A stretch of DNA of 64,000 bases from Ideonella dechloratans (GTDB taxonomy: Bacteria > Pseudomonadota > Gammaproteobacteria > Burkholderiales > Burkholderiaceae_C). The notes below the pieces were generated by a model that was not told the DNA's origin, searched no databases, and was given only the letters and a program-made list of their open reading frames with translations. The position numbers and the translations under genes are program-made. Where the stretch lies: assembly GCF_021049305.1 (NCBI RefSeq), contig NZ_CP088081.1:310001-374000 (forward strand), read 5' to 3'. Below are positions 54,542 to 64,000 of this stretch, one piece after another. Positions within the stretch are counted from its first letter, which is position 1; each line of letters begins with the position of its first letter.

Positions 54542-55078
54542 TCACTGCGCGGCGCTGGCGGCCTCGGCCGGGGCCTTGGGTTCGGGGAACTTGGCGCCGG
54601 CGTCGTTGGCCATGTAGACCACCGCGCGGGCCACTTCCAGCTCCGACAGGTCGGAAGCACCACCCTTGGCCGGCATGGCATTCTTGCCGTTCAGGGCCGA
54701 GTGCAGCAGGGCGTCGAAGCCGGTGGCGATGCGCGGACCCCAGGCGCCGGCGTCACCGAACTTGGGCGCGTTCAGGGTGCCGGCCGCATGGCAGCCCGAG
54801 CACACGGCCTTGTAGACCTCTTCCCCGGTGCGGGCCACGCCGCTGCCGGTGGACACGTTCAGGGTCAGCGCGCCCACCGGCTGGATGCGGGCGGCGATGG
54901 CCTCCTCGGTCATCGCATCCGAGCCCGCGCCCTTCTTGGCGCCGTTGGACACATAGACGATCAACAGGACGATGATCAGGATGGGGATGGCGAACGAGGC
55001 CACCACGGTCAGGACCAGTTGCTTGGGCGTCTTGATCGGCCCTTCGTGGGCCTGTTGAGCGTCGTGGGCTTGGCTCAT
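54542..55078 (-). CDS. Membrane-anchored c-type cytochrome (cytochrome c5-like)
   Basis: 178 residues. An N-terminal membrane helix (QLVLTVVASFAIPILIIVLL) anchors a periplasmic cytochrome c domain with heme motif CSGCH (about 117-121) and a probable Met ligand in NAMPAKGG. It probably carries electrons to a terminal oxidase. The C terminus is Ala/Pro-rich. The ATG at 55078 sits in the usual MSQAHD-type start. Confidence 0.92.
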   Translation of the reverse strand: MSQAHDAQQAHEGPIKTPKQLVLTVVASFAIPILIIVLLIVYVSNGAKKGAGSDAMTEEAIAARIQPVGALTLNVSTGSGVARTGEEVYKAVCSGCHAAGTLNAPKFGDAGAWGPRIATGFDALLHSALNGKNAMPAKGGASDLSELEVARAVVYMANDAGAKFPEPKAPAEAASAAQ

Positions 55079-55272
55079 GAATTCCTCGTTCTTCGGGTGG
55101 GGACAGCTGATCGTGGCATGAAGCTCACGCGCGCGATCTCGGGCAAAACGAGCAGCATAGACCGCGGCGCCTGCCGCTTGTCTGATTTTCAGCAAGGACG
55201 GCGCAGATTCTTCCTGCCGCATGCGCCGACGGCAAGCCTCGCGAGGCTGCTAGAATCCGACGCTTCCATCGT

Positions 55273-55348
55273 GCGCCCGTAGCTCAATGGATAGAGTACT
55301 GGCCTCCGAAGCCAGGGGTTGCTGGTTCGATCCCAGCCGGGCGCACCA
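55273..55348 (+). tRNA. tRNA-Arg (anticodon CCG)
   Basis: The acceptor arms GCGCCCG (55273-55279) and CGGGCGC (55338-55344) pair fully, with discriminator A and an encoded CCA. The D arm, the anticodon stem CTGGC/GCCAG with loop CTCCGAA (CCG, reading CGG), and the T arm with GGTTCGATCC are intact. A TAGAAT -10 box lies at 55251-55256; the palindrome AGCCTCGCGAGGCT (55235-55248) occupies the spacer before it. A hairpin ACCATCGC-ATC-GCGATGGT follows the CCA end. It marks the edge of a putative island. Confidence 0.97.
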
Positions 55349-55749
55349 CCATCGCATCGCGATGGTCGCGGGCCAGCTGTTGACAAGTTCACCAATACAT
55401 GGCGGTTTTGCCAGCTATTGGTTGGCGTCAAGTTCCGCCACGAATTGGTTGTGGCAACCGATGAATGCAGTCCGTGAGTAGGGTCGTGCTGATCCTATGG
55501 CTGCTGGGCACCTGCTTTGTTAAGCACGTTCGTTGCCGTACGGTGTGCCTCCGACAGGGCCGCATTGAGTCCTTCACCCATCCCGTGCAGATGCTTGCGC
55601 CGGACAGAAGCCTGAGGCAGCTGGTTATCGGGGGCAGTGACGCTCGAGTGGCGGTCGAAGGCTGCTAGAGACTGAACGGAGTCGTTCGAGGTCAAGGGCT
55701 TGAATGACTGCAACTGCGAACAGCGGACATTGAGCGCAATAGCCTTTGA
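55349..55749. other. Gene-poor, compositionally distinct junction next to tRNA-Arg
   Basis: About 400 bp without a convincing gene. It contains long AT-richer stretches (for example around 55381-55460) and lacks the strong GC3 bias of its surroundings. A short minus-strand frame at 55495-55713 and a plus-strand frame at 55465-55668 exist but match nothing I recognise. No integrase or transposase was seen; the region may be a degraded island end. Confidence 0.6.
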
Positions 55750-58700
55750 CTAGGCAGCCTCTGACGCCGGCTGGGACGCAGTGACACGCCCATCCCGGAA
55801 TCTCCGCCGGCGCAGCAGATACCAAGCCGCCGGCACCACCAGCATCGACAGCAGCGGCGCGGTCACCATCCCACCGACCATCGGTGCGGCGATGCGCCCC
55901 ATGATTTCCGAGCCGGTGCCGTGGCCCCACATCATCGGCACCAGGCCCGCCATCACGATGGCTACCGTCATGGCCTTGGGCCGCACGCGCAGCACGGCGC
56001 CTTCACGGATGGCCGCGAGCAGGGTGTCCTCGTTGTCCGGCGCGCCCGCAGCCAGGCGCTGCTTGAGCGCGTTCTCCAGGTAGACCAGCATCACCACGCC
56101 GAACTCGGCTGCGACCCCGGCCAGCGCGATGAAGCCCACTGCCGTCGCCACCGAAATAGCGTGGCCCAGCAGCCAGACCAGCCAGAAGCCGCCGACCAGC
56201 GAGAACGGCACCGCCGCCATCACCAGCACCGCGTCCGCCGCGTTGCGGAACAGCAGGTAGAGCAGCACGAAGATGACGGCCAGCGTGGCGGGCACCACGA
56301 CCTTCATGCGCTCGGTGGCACGTTCCAGGTACTCGAACTGCCCTGACCAGGAGATGGCGTAGCCCGCCGGCATGAGCACCTGCTGGGCAACGGCCGCTTG
56401 CATGTCGTGCACCACAGAGCGCAGGTCGCGGCCGCGCACGTCGACATAAACCCAGCCGGACAGGCGCGCGTTCTCGCTGCGCAGCATCGGCGGCCCTTCT
56501 TCCAGCCGCACATGGGCGACATCCTGCAGCAGCAGTTGCGCGCCCTTTTCGGTCACGAAGGGCAGCGTGCGCAGGCGCTCCAGCGAGTCGCGTATCTCGC
56601 GCGGGTAGCGCAGGTTGATGGGGAAGCGCTCCCGGCCGCTCACCACCTCGCCGACGTTCTCACCGCCGATGGCGGTGGCGACGATGGCCTGCACGTCGGC
56701 CACCGACATGCCGTAGCGGGCGGCCGCCGCGCGGTCCACGTCGATGTCGACATAGCGCCCGCCGGTCAGCCGCTCGGCCAGCACTGACGAGACGCCTGGC
56801 ACGTTCTTCACCACCGATTCAATCTGGGTTGCGAGCTTGTCGATGGTGGCGAGGTCGGTGCCTGCGACCTTGATGCCGACCGGGCTCTTGATGCCGGTGG
56901 CCAGCATGTCGATGCGGTTGCGGATGGGCGGCACCCAGATGTTGGACAGTCCCGGCACCTTGACCGCACGGTCCAGCTCCTCGACCAGCTTGTCCGGCGT
57001 CATGCCCGCGCGCCACTGCTCGCGCGGCTTGAACTGGATGGTGGTCTCGAACATCTCCAGCGGCGCCGGGTCGGTCGCGCTGTCGGCGCGGCCGGCCTTG
57101 CCGAATACGCGCTCGACCTCTGGGACGGTCTTGATGAGCCGGTCGGTCTGCTGCAGCAACTCAGTGGCCTTGGAGACCGACAGGCCCGGCAGGGCCGACG
57201 GCATGTAGAGCAGGTCACCTTCGTCCAGCGGCGGCATGAACTCGCCACCCAGCCGCATGACCGGGATGGCGGTCAGCGCTAACACCAGCCCCGCAATGAG
57301 CAGCGTGGCCTTCGGGAAGCGCAGCACGGCCTCCAACGCTGGGCGGTAGAGGCGCATCAGGAAGCGGTTCAGCGGGTTCGCGTTCTCGTGCGGAATCCGG
57401 CCCCGCACCAGCAGGCCCATCAGCACCGGCACCAGCGTCACGGACAGCGCTGCGGCCGCCGCCATCGTGTAGGTCTTGGTGAAGGCCAGCGGCGAGAACA
57501 TCCGGCCCTCCTGCGCCTCCAGCGTGAACACCGGCAGGAAGGACAGCGTGATGACCAGCAGCGAGAAGAACAGCGCCGGGCCGACCTCCACGGCGGCGTC
57601 GGTCACGAGCGCCCAGCGCTCCGGCGCGGTCGGCATGCGGGCGTGTTCGTGTTCGAAGGCCTCGATGTGCTTGTGGGCCGCTTCCAGCAGCACCACCACG
57701 CCGTCGAGTGCCGCACCGCAGGCCAGCGCGATGCCGGCCAGGCTGAGGATGTTGGCGTTCAGTCCCTGCCAGTGCATGACCACGAAGGCGATGCCCACCG
57801 CGATAGGCAGCGAAATGACCGCCACCAGTGCCGAGCGCAGGTGGAACAGAAAGATGGCGCAGACCACCGTCACCGCGATGAACTCCTCGGTCAGCTTCAG
57901 CTTGAGGTTGTCGATGGAGCGGTCGATGAGCTTTGAGCGGTCATAGGTCTCGACCACCTCGACGCCCGGCGGCAGGCTGGGCTTGAGCTGTTCGAACTTG
58001 GCCTTGACCCCAGCGATGGCGGCTCGTGCGTTCTTGCCCGAGCGCATGACCACGACACCGCCGGTCACCTCGCCTTGCCCGTCCAGCTCGGCGATGCCGC
58101 GCCGCATCTCCGGCCCGAGCTGGACGATGGCGACATCGCGCAGCAGGACCGGCGTGGCGCCGGTGAGGGTGACCGGTATGCCGCGGAAGTCGTCGAGCGA
58201 CTTCAGGAAGCCGCGCGAGCGCACCATGTACTCGGTCTCGGCCAGCTCGACCACCGAGCCACCGGACGACTGGTTGGCCTTCTTAAGCGCCTCCATCACC
58301 ATGCCCTGCGTGACACCGACCTGGCGCATGCGGTCCGGGTCGAGCACGACTTGGTACTGACGCACCATGCCGCCGATGCTGGCGACCTCGGCCACGTCGG
58401 GCACCGTCTTCAGCTCGAACTTCAGGAACCAGTCGTTGAGTGCGCGCAGCTGGGCAATGTCGGTCTTGCCCGTCTTGTCGACCAGCGCATATTCGTAGAC
58501 CCAGCCCACACCAGTCGCATCGGGCCCGAGTGCCGCGGTGGCGCCCTCCGGCAGGCGGCTCTGCACCTGGTTGAGGTACTCGACCACACGCGAGCGCGCC
58601 CAGTACGGGTCGGTCTTGTCGTCGAACAGGATGTAGACGAAGGAGTCGCCGAAGAACGAGTAGCCCCGCACCACCTTGGCGCCCGGCACGCTGAGCATCG

Positions 58701-58914
58701 TCGTCGTCAGCGGATAGGTCACCAGGTCCTCGACCACCTGTGGCGGCTTGCCCGGGTAGCTGGTGCGCACGATGACCTGGGTGTCCGACACGTCCGGCAG
58801 GGCGTCCACCGGCGTGTTGGCCACCGAGAACAGCGCGGCGGCGACAAGAAAGGCCGTGGCGATGAGGACCAGGAAGCGGTTCGCGACCGACCAGCGGATG
58901 AGTGCGGCAATCAC
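55750..58914 (-). CDS. cusA: Copper/silver efflux RND pump CusA (HME family)
   Basis: 1054 residues. Heavy-metal RND marks: TM4 [17 protein letters not shown] keeps the proton-relay Asp and Glu. The three Cu(I)-binding Met of CusA are present in [22 protein letters not shown] and [10 protein letters not shown]. It should expel Cu(I)/Ag(I) from the periplasm with CusB and CusC. It overlaps cusB by 4 bp. It is the last gene of the copper cluster before the tRNA. Confidence 0.96.
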   Translation of the reverse strand: MIAALIRWSVANRFLVLIATAFLVAAALFSVANTPVDALPDVSDTQVIVRTSYPGKPPQVVEDLVTYPLTTTMLSVPGAKVVRGYSFFGDSFVYILFDDKTDPYWARSRVVEYLNQVQSRLPEGATAALGPDATGVGWVYEYALVDKTGKTDIAQLRALNDWFLKFELKTVPDVAEVASIGGMVRQYQVVLDPDRMRQVGVTQGMVMEALKKANQSSGGSVVELAETEYMVRSRGFLKSLDDFRGIPVTLTGATPVLLRDVAIVQLGPEMRRGIAELDGQGEVTGGVVVMRSGKNARAAIAGVKAKFEQLKPSLPPGVEVVETYDRSKLIDRSIDNLKLKLTEEFIAVTVVCAIFLFHLRSALVAVISLPIAVGIAFVVMHWQGLNANILSLAGIALACGAALDGVVVLLEAAHKHIEAFEHEHARMPTAPERWALVTDAAVEVGPALFFSLLVITLSFLPVFTLEAQEGRMFSPLAFTKTYTMAAAAALSVTLVPVLMGLLVRGRIPHENANPLNRFLMRLYRPALEAVLRFPKATLLIAGLVLALTAIPVMRLGGEFMPPLDEGDLLYMPSALPGLSVSKATELLQQTDRLIKTVPEVERVFGKAGRADSATDPAPLEMFETTIQFKPREQWRAGMTPDKLVEELDRAVKVPGLSNIWVPPIRNRIDMLATGIKSPVGIKVAGTDLATIDKLATQIESVVKNVPGVSSVLAERLTGGRYVDIDVDRAAAARYGMSVADVQAIVATAIGGENVGEVVSGRERFPINLRYPREIRDSLERLRTLPFVTEKGAQLLLQDVAHVRLEEGPPMLRSENARLSGWVYVDVRGRDLRSVVHDMQAAVAQQVLMPAGYAISWSGQFEYLERATERMKVVVPATLAVIFVLLYLLFRNAADAVLVMAAVPFSLVGGFWLVWLLGHAISVATAVGFIALAGVAAEFGVVMLVYLENALKQRLAAGAPDNEDTLLAAIREGAVLRVRPKAMTVAIVMAGLVPMMWGHGTGSEIMGRIAAPMVGGMVTAPLLSMLVVPAAWYLLRRRRFRDGRVTASQPASEAA

Positions 58915-60440
58915 TTGGCGCCTCCCAGGCGGTGGACCGAGACCAGCTCGTAGTCGTCGCCCTTCTTCTTGAACTCGAAGTGCACCGAGTCACCGGGCTT
59001 CACGTCCGGGAAGGCCTTGGCGCTGGGCTTGTTGAAGCCCATGGTCATCGCAGGCCACTTGAGCTCGGCGATGGCACCGTGGGAGATGGTCAGGCTGTCG
59101 GCCTCGACGCTCTCGACCTTGCCTTGCGCCATGTAGCTCGCAGCGGCTGCGGCGGCAGCCTTCGATGCCGGCATTGAGGCCGGCGCGGACGCTTGCGTCG
59201 CTGCGGGTTCGGCCGCAGCCAGGCTGCCCAGCACAGAGCGCAGTCGCGCCTCGGAGTCGACGAGGAACTGGCCGCTGGCCACCACCTGGTCGCCCTCCGC
59301 CAATCCTTGAAGAACCTCCAGCTGGTCCCCGAGTTCAGCCCCCAGCTTGACCTCACGCGGCTCAAAGGCCCCGTTGTCCTTGCGCACGATGGCGACTGCA
59401 CGCGTGCCGGTGCGGATGATGGCCTCGGACGGCACCACCAGCCGCGATGCGGTCGGGCCGGCCACCTGCAGGCGCAGCAGCATGCCTGGGACCAGCTTGC
59501 CGCCCCGGTTGTCGACCTCGAAGCGGGCCTGCAGCGTGCGCGTCGTGGCGTTCACCTGGGGCAGGATTTCCTGCATCGTTCCCGTGAACGTCTGGCCGGG
59601 GTCGGCCTGCAGCACTGCCGAGACCTTCTGTCCGCGCTTGAGTTGCACGGCTTGGGCTTCCGGAACCTCGGCCACGGCCCAGACCTTCTCCAGGCCAGCG
59701 ATGCGGAACAGCGTCATGCCGGGCGACACGGCGACGCCTTCGCGCACGCCAAGTTCGGCAATGACGCCACCGGCCGGCGCGACCAGGGTGTAGCGGGCGT
59801 TGGGGGTTCCGCCTTCCTCGGCCTGGCGGACCAGGTCGGCAGGGATGGACATCGCCCGTGTGCGCTCGCGGGCCGCCGCCACCAGTTCTGCCGAGGCGCC
59901 CGAGCGCTTCAGCGCGATGAGCTCGTTCAGCGGTCCCAGCCATTCCGGTGCGAACACGGTGCCCAGCGCCTGGCCCTTGGCCACGCGCTCCATCGGCGCG
60001 CGTACAGCCAGGCGCTCCAGGTAGCCGGCGGTGCGCGTCTGCACCGCGACGTTCAGGCGCTCGTCGAACTGCACCGCGCCGACCGCGTCGAAGGATGTGC
60101 TGACATCGGCCCGCTTCACGACTGCGGTGCGGATGCCGAGGTTCTGCTGCACCTGCGAGCTCACCTTGACGCCGGCGTCGCTGGCTTCGTCGGCGTAGAC
60201 GGGCTGCAATTGCATGTCCATGAATGGCGACTTGCCCGGCTTGTCGAATCGGGCACTTGGGTTCATCGGGTCCTGCCAGTACAGCACCTTGCGCTCACCG
60301 GAGGCGGATGCAGCCGCAGCAGGTGCCGCGACCTGCGGCCCGCCATGCGAGACAGCGCTGCTGCGACCCAGGTAGAAGGCGCCGCCGCCAATGACGAGAG
60401 CAGCAGCCAGGGCCACGACAGAGAGTTGGACGCGGCTCAT
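58911..60440 (-). CDS. cusB: CusB periplasmic adaptor with fused CusF-like domain
   Basis: 509 residues. The N-terminal anchor ([20 protein letters not shown]) is followed by a metal-binding stretch with [16 protein letters not shown] and [10 protein letters not shown], the lipoyl and barrel domains (about 85-400), an Ala-rich linker and a C-terminal CusF-like domain (about 430-505). That domain has [18 protein letters not shown] with the Cu(I) ligands His, Trp and two Met. The fusion lets the adaptor deliver copper. The gene overlaps cusA and cusC by 4 bp each. Confidence 0.94.
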   Translation of the reverse strand: MSRVQLSVVALAAALVIGGGAFYLGRSSAVSHGGPQVAAPAAAASASGERKVLYWQDPMNPSARFDKPGKSPFMDMQLQPVYADEASDAGVKVSSQVQQNLGIRTAVVKRADVSTSFDAVGAVQFDERLNVAVQTRTAGYLERLAVRAPMERVAKGQALGTVFAPEWLGPLNELIALKRSGASAELVAAARERTRAMSIPADLVRQAEEGGTPNARYTLVAPAGGVIAELGVREGVAVSPGMTLFRIAGLEKVWAVAEVPEAQAVQLKRGQKVSAVLQADPGQTFTGTMQEILPQVNATTRTLQARFEVDNRGGKLVPGMLLRLQVAGPTASRLVVPSEAIIRTGTRAVAIVRKDNGAFEPREVKLGAELGDQLEVLQGLAEGDQVVASGQFLVDSEARLRSVLGSLAAAEPAATQASAPASMPASKAAAAAAASYMAQGKVESVEADSLTISHGAIAELKWPAMTMGFNKPSAKAFPDVKPGDSVHFEFKKKGDDYELVSVHRLGGAK

Positions 60441-61672
60441 TGCACTGCTCCTTGGGCAATCGGCTTGAACACGAGTTGCGCCTGGGTCTTGGCCAGGTCG
60501 CGCTGCAGGTTGAGGACCTTGCGCTGCGCCTCGACCTCGGCATGGCGGGCTTCGAACAACATGACGAGACTGGCCTGGTTGGCGCGGTAGGCCGCGAGCG
60601 TGGCGGCAGTCCGCTGCTTCAGCGGCTCCAGCACCGCGGTCTGGAAGCGCTCGATGCGGGCCTGCAGGCGTCGTGCATCGCTCGACAGCGCGGCGTACTC
60701 GCCTGCAGCGGCGCGGCGGGCCTCTTCGGCGTCGGCCTCGGCCTTCTCGACCAGGGCCAGCTTGGCCGCCGTCTCTCGGTCCTGGCGAGCCCCTGGCGCC
60801 ACTGGGAGCGGAATGCTCACGCCGAAGGACATCAGGTCCGGGCGGCCGACTCGCTGGCCGTAGGACACCTCATAGCTCCAGTTCGGCTTGCGGTTCAGAC
60901 GCGCCACTTCGACCTCTTGGCGGGCCACCTCGATGTCGCGCTGCTTGGCGACGACGAGTGGGTGCGCGGCCACATAGGCGTCGGACGTGGGCGCGATGGC
61001 CAGGTTCGGTGCGGCGAGTTCTTCGGCAGGTTCTCCAGTCCAACGACTCAGGCTGGCGACGGCCGCTGCCTGCTGCTGACGCGTGTCGGCGGATTCATCC
61101 TCGGCAGCACCTACGGTGCTGGTCAGCCCCAGCACCTCGGCACTGTTGCCGGACAAGGTCGCTAGGCGGCCCTTGCCAGTCTCGAGCTCCTCGCGGGCGT
61201 GCTTCTCATTCAGCGCGGTGAGCTTGAGCGCTTCGCCGGCGTAGTAGGCCTCGATGTAGGCCATTGCGGCTTGCATGCGCGCGTCGGCTGCAGCGACACC
61301 TTCCATCACCGATTCGCGACGATGCATCGCGCCGGAGACGGCCTCGCGTGCCGAGCGCTTGTCGGCCGACACCCACTCCTGGGCGATGCCGATGCGCTTC
61401 ATCGTCATGTCCTCGGCGTTGGTGCTGAACCGGCCGTTGCCCGTCACGGGCAGGTTGTCGATGCCAAAGGTCAGCATCGGGTCGGGCTGCTGCCCGGAGG
61501 CACGAGCCATCTCGGCGGCGCTCATGGCGCCGGCTCGGGCCGCGCGCGCCATCTGCGAGCGCTGGACGGCCAGGTCCAGCGCCTGGTCAAGCGTGAGGGG
61601 GGCGGCAACAGCCCCGAGGGCTGGCAGCAAAGCGGCAGCCAGGGCGACTGCGCGCAGGATGTTTTTGGGCAC
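60437..61672 (-). CDS. cusC: CusC-type outer-membrane efflux protein
   Basis: 411 residues of the TolC/OEP family with a signal peptide ending AVAAPLTL and two OEP repeats. The Met-rich start of the mature part (ARASGQQPDPMLTFGIDNLP) and DMTMKRIGIAQEWVS are seen in copper/silver CusC homologues. The GTG at 61672 with GGAG upstream is preferred over an in-frame ATG at 61717. There is no lipobox Cys. Confidence 0.92.
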   Translation of the reverse strand: MPKNILRAVALAAALLPALGAVAAPLTLDQALDLAVQRSQMARAARAGAMSAAEMARASGQQPDPMLTFGIDNLPVTGNGRFSTNAEDMTMKRIGIAQEWVSADKRSAREAVSGAMHRRESVMEGVAAADARMQAAMAYIEAYYAGEALKLTALNEKHAREELETGKGRLATLSGNSAEVLGLTSTVGAAEDESADTRQQQAAAVASLSRWTGEPAEELAAPNLAIAPTSDAYVAAHPLVVAKQRDIEVARQEVEVARLNRKPNWSYEVSYGQRVGRPDLMSFGVSIPLPVAPGARQDRETAAKLALVEKAEADAEEARRAAAGEYAALSSDARRLQARIERFQTAVLEPLKQRTAATLAAYRANQASLVMLFEARHAEVEAQRKVLNLQRDLAKTQAQLVFKPIAQGAVQ

Positions 61673-61750
61673 GGGGAACTCCGAAGACGAACGGGAAGGA
61701 CGCTGACCTGCGGACACACCGCAGCAGCACCGGTCAGTCGACGGAGTGGC

Positions 61751-62134
61751 TCAGACTCGGAATCGGAGCGTGGTGAGGAACAGAGGGTCCGGGGGCGGAT
61801 GCACCTCGGACGACGCGGTGGCAGGCACGGCGTGCGCCTCCAAAGCGTCCAGTACGAACGGCAACTCAAGCACCTGGATGACCGCCACCAGGACGACGGC
61901 CGGCAACTTGACCGCCTCAAAAGTCTTGGCGGGATTAGCCGAGTGCTCGTGGCAGAGCGCCGGCTGCTGCGTGTCCATGCCCTCGCATGGCTGGCCCGCC
62001 TGCACCATGGCGGCCATCGCTTCGGCCCCCACTTCCTGCGGGCAGACGTAGCTCGCCAACGCCAGCTGCGAGAACAGCAGCGACAACACCACGAAGAACG
62101 CGGTGGTCAGGCGGTGGAGGCGCAGGCTGAGCAT
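61751..62134 (-). CDS. Small exported Cys-containing protein of copper clusters
   Basis: 127 residues: a signal or anchor helix (LTTAFFVVLSLLFSQLALAS), a short periplasmic stretch with Cys in YVCPQEV, QPCEGM and ALCHEH, and a second hydrophobic segment (AVVLVAVIQVLELPFVL). The Cys/His spacing hints at metal binding. Such proteins are, as far as I recall, frequent beside cusCBA in Burkholderiales, without known function. It lies 78 bp upstream of cusC. Confidence 0.75.
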   Translation of the reverse strand: MLSLRLHRLTTAFFVVLSLLFSQLALASYVCPQEVGAEAMAAMVQAGQPCEGMDTQQPALCHEHSANPAKTFEAVKLPAVVLVAVIQVLELPFVLDALEAHAVPATASSEVHPPPDPLFLTTLRFRV

Positions 62135-62204
62135 AGATGGCGACAGCTTAGAGGGGCTGAGGCAGGCAGGCCTTGACCTAAGACAAGTCCCGCCCGGCTT
62201 CGGC

Positions 62205-62540
62205 TTACTTCGCCACTTCGATGGCGGTCACGGTCAGTGCGCCGTTGAGGTTCTCGGCAGCGAACTTGACCTTGTCCCCCGATTTGATGCTTTCGAGCAG
62301 CTTCGGGTTCGCGACCTTGAAGACCATCGTCATGCCGGGCATGTCGAGGTTGGCGATGGGGCCGTGCTTGAGCGTGACCTTGCCCTGCTCCTTGTCCACC
62401 TTGCGGACTTCACCGTCGCTCGCCGGTGCGACTGCGGCTGCACCCTCCGGATGATGGGCGGAGTGGTCCGCAGTCGACTGGGCGTGCGCCGCGGTGGCCA
62501 GGGCGAACAGGACGGCTGCGGTGATGTGAATGAGTTTCAT
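62205..62540 (-). CDS. cusF: CusF-like periplasmic copper chaperone
   Basis: 111 residues with a signal peptide (ending AAHAQ), a His-rich start (TADHSAHHPEG) and the CusF beta barrel: LKHGPIANLDMPGMTMVFKV. The Cu(I) ligands His and two Met are kept, but the usual Trp (WPxMTM) is replaced by Met (DMPGMTM); the CusB-fused copy keeps the Trp. It likely passes Cu(I) to CusB. It is 70 bp upstream of the small Cys-protein gene. Confidence 0.92.
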   Translation of the reverse strand: MKLIHITAAVLFALATAAHAQSTADHSAHHPEGAAAVAPASDGEVRKVDKEQGKVTLKHGPIANLDMPGMTMVFKVANPKLLESIKSGDKVKFAAENLNGALTVTAIEVAK

Positions 62541-62552
62541 GGATAGATTCCT

Positions 62553-63011
62553 TCAAGCTTTGGGGTAGGCGGCGAACACGGTCTCGTGTCCGCTCTTGTC
62601 GATGAGAAAGACGTTGTAGGGGTCCTTGCGGGCGCCCATTTCCATGCCGGGTGAGCCTGGCGGCATGCTGGGTACGGCCAAGCCGACGGCCTTGGGTTTC
62701 AAGGCCAGCAGGCGCTTGACCTCGTCGGCCGGCACATGACCTTCCAAGGTATAGCTTCCAACTGTCGCCGTGTGGCAGCTGCCGAACCTCTCAGGCATCC
62801 CGAGTCGCTGCCGAACAGCGCCGGTGTCTTCGACCAACGTCAACTTGACTGGGAACCCAGCAGCCTTCAGATGGTCGGCCCAGGCGCCGCAGCAGCCGCA
62901 AGACGGGTTCTTGAAGACCTCGACTTGAGGCAGCGAGGTCGCCGCAATGGCCGGGAGCGAGGCGAGCGCCGTCGCACCCCAGGCCAGAGAGATGAGACGG
63001 CGCCGGTTCAC
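62553..63011 (-). CDS. DUF411 metal-binding protein (CopG-like)
   Basis: 152 residues with a signal sequence and the DUF411 core: FKNPSCGCCGAWADHLKAAG (Cys-x-Cys-Cys) and SCHTATVGSYTLEGHVPADE. Family members bind copper and occur in metal-resistance operons. The GTG start at 63011 overlaps the stop of the cupredoxin gene by 4 bp (GTGA), indicating translational coupling. Confidence 0.92.
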   Translation of the reverse strand: MNRRRLISLAWGATALASLPAIAATSLPQVEVFKNPSCGCCGAWADHLKAAGFPVKLTLVEDTGAVRQRLGMPERFGSCHTATVGSYTLEGHVPADEVKRLLALKPKAVGLAVPSMPPGSPGMEMGARKDPYNVFLIDKSGHETVFAAYPKA

Positions 63012-63505
63012 TTGACGACGACCTTGCCGACCATGCCGGCTTCGAAGTGGGCGGGCATCAGACAGGCGAACTGGTACTCGCCGGCCTTGGTGAACTGCCA
63101 GACGATGTCGCCCTTCGCGCCGGGCTTGACGTGCGCCATGTTCGCGTCGGCGTGTTCCATGTTCGGGAACTTGCGCATCATCTCAGCGTGTTCCTTCAGC
63201 TCCTCGACGGTGCCCAGGACCATCTCGTGCATCACCGCCCCATTATTGGTGGCGATGAATTTCACGGTTTCGCCCCGCTTGATGGTGACCAGGTCAGGTG
63301 TGAAACGCATCGTGTCACTCATGTCGACCTTGATGGTTCGGGTCACCTTCTTCGGGTCGCCTTCGCGGCCGAACGCGCGCTCTTCAACCTTGGATGCGTC
63401 GAAGACATGCGCCTTCATCGGGTGACTTTCGTCGCCATGGGCGTAGGCGCCCGCAGAGTTCAGGGCAGCCAGGGCGGCGATGGTGACGATGTGCAGCTTC
63501 TTCAT
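63008..63505 (-). CDS. Periplasmic cupredoxin
   Basis: 165 residues with a signal peptide ending AYAHG and a plastocyanin-like domain. Type-1 copper ligands are visible: His in AVMHEMVLG, then Cys, His and Met in ACLMPAHFEAGM. Additional Met/His residues (HADANMAHVKPG) may bind Cu(I). It probably carries or stores copper between the oxidase and the efflux proteins. It is 14 bp downstream of the multicopper oxidase gene. Confidence 0.93.
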   Translation of the reverse strand: MKKLHIVTIAALAALNSAGAYAHGDESHPMKAHVFDASKVEERAFGREGDPKKVTRTIKVDMSDTMRFTPDLVTIKRGETVKFIATNNGAVMHEMVLGTVEELKEHAEMMRKFPNMEHADANMAHVKPGAKGDIVWQFTKAGEYQFACLMPAHFEAGMVGKVVVK

Positions 63506-63519
63506 GGGAATTCTTTCTC

Positions 63520-64000
63520 TCAGTGGCCGGTGTGGCCGTTGGGTTTGCGAACTTGCAGAGTGTTGGCATCGGCGACGGGTGCTGTCGCTCGGGGTGCCTC
63601 GGAGACGTCGGCGGTGTATTCGGATGCGACGGTGCCGGCCGGGTGCTGATACCAGCCCGGGTCCTTGTAGTCGCCAGGGGCGAGGTTGTCGCGGACCTTC
63701 ACGACGCTGAACATGCCACCCATGCCGACGGGGCCGAAGGGCCCGGTGCCGGTCATCATTGGCAGCGTGTTGTCGGGGATGGGCATCTCCATCTCGGCCA
63801 TGTCGTGCATGCCACGCTCGCCCATCACCATGTAGTCGGGCACCAGGCTCGAAATCTTCTTGGCGACGTCCCGGTGGTCCACACCAATCATCGTGGGCAC
63901 GGCGTGGCCCATCGCGTTCATGGTGTGGTGGGACTTGTGGCAATGGATGGCCCAGTCGCCGGCGATGGCATCGAATTCGATGGCCCGCATCTGGCCCACG
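63520..64000 (-). CDS. Multicopper oxidase, CopA type (C-terminal part; runs off the window)
   Basis: Only about 160 C-terminal residues are present and the 5' end lies beyond the window. WAIHCHKSHHTMNAMGH is the closing type-1/type-3 copper motif (HCHxxxHxxxxM). A Met-rich region (MVMGERGMHDMAEMEMPI, MMTGTGPFGPVGMGGM) follows, as in CopA/PcoA-type periplasmic Cu(I) oxidases. The first gene of the copper cluster seen here. Confidence 0.9.
   Translation of the reverse strand, partial: VGQMRAIEFDAIAGDWAIHCHKSHHTMNAMGHAVPTMIGVDHRDVAKKISSLVPDYMVMGERGMHDMAEMEMPIPDNTLPMMTGTGPFGPVGMGGMFSVVKVRDNLAPGDYKDPGWYQHPAGTVASEYTADVSEAPRATAPVADANTLQVRKPNGHTGH

Noticed and set aside
55495-55713. 72-codon minus-strand frame in the tRNA-cus junction
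   Set aside because: No recognisable family or ribosome site, and its composition does not look like coding sequence of either neighbouring region.

Overview
The window is about 70% GC, densely coded, with small intergenic gaps and many 1-8 bp gene overlaps. Its gene content points to a betaproteobacterium of the order Burkholderiales, probably a Rubrivivax/Ideonella/Leptothrix-like relative: QseBC-type signalling, a thiC-O-S-G-DE operon, a NasA/NrtABC nitrate block, an ABM/BCAT/zf-CHCC cluster and CusCBA copper resistance. This placement is inferred from gene families and composition; no marker gene was compared.

Layout. 0.1-8.4 kb: a LysR regulator, a divergent alpha/beta-hydrolase homologue that has lost its catalytic residues, and a three-gene RND efflux system. 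8.4-16.5 kb: a LysE exporter, a membrane-anchored PAS-GGDEF diguanylate cyclase split by a heptamer-repeat frameshift, radA, a monooxygenase-fold protein, ilvE, a zinc-finger protein and a soluble PAS histidine kinase. 16.5-19.5 kb: small membrane proteins, a thioredoxin-like protein, and an ECF sigma/anti-sigma operon led by a secreted YxFxxD-motif protein. 19.5-24.6 kb: a signalling block with an FHA-AAA+ sigma-54 activator, a divergent 92-residue protein behind a near-consensus sigma-54 promoter, an unknown protein, and a membrane Ser/Thr kinase with TPRs. 24.6-31.9 kb: an acetyltransferase, a membrane protein and the thiamine operon under a TPP riboswitch. 31.9-39.1 kb: an OmpA-like protein, a Do-type protease, a QseBC-like two-component pair, a two-gene ABC system and two paralogous tiny proteins; two promoters here carry the same 11-bp-phased TGARG repeats. 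39.2-51.5 kb: nitrate assimilation (cobA, ybiB, nasA, a flavoprotein, an ANTAR/PilJ regulator, nrtCD, nrtB, nrtA). 51.5-55.1 kb: purU and housekeeping or unknown genes, ending with a membrane c-type cytochrome.

At 55.27-55.35 kb lies tRNA-Arg(CCG). Just after it the composition drops and genes of different character begin: a copper/silver detoxification cluster (cusA, cusB, cusC, a small Cys protein, cusF, a DUF411 protein, a cupredoxin and the 3' end of a multicopper oxidase) that runs off the window. This looks like a genomic island next to a tRNA gene.

The most interesting signals are regulatory. Nitrate assimilation appears doubly controlled: sigma-54 promoters precede nrtA and the nasB-like gene, and RNA leaders carry a terminator (nrtA) or a hexaloop hairpin with A1/G4 (nas) that suit antitermination by the ANTAR protein encoded between them. 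The FHA-sigma-54 activator has a perfect 14-bp inverted repeat at its own start and a sigma-54 promoter about 75 bp beyond, facing an orphan small gene. The diguanylate cyclase carries a 7-bp tandem repeat whose copy number decides its reading frame. No CRISPR array, insertion sequence or rRNA gene was seen.
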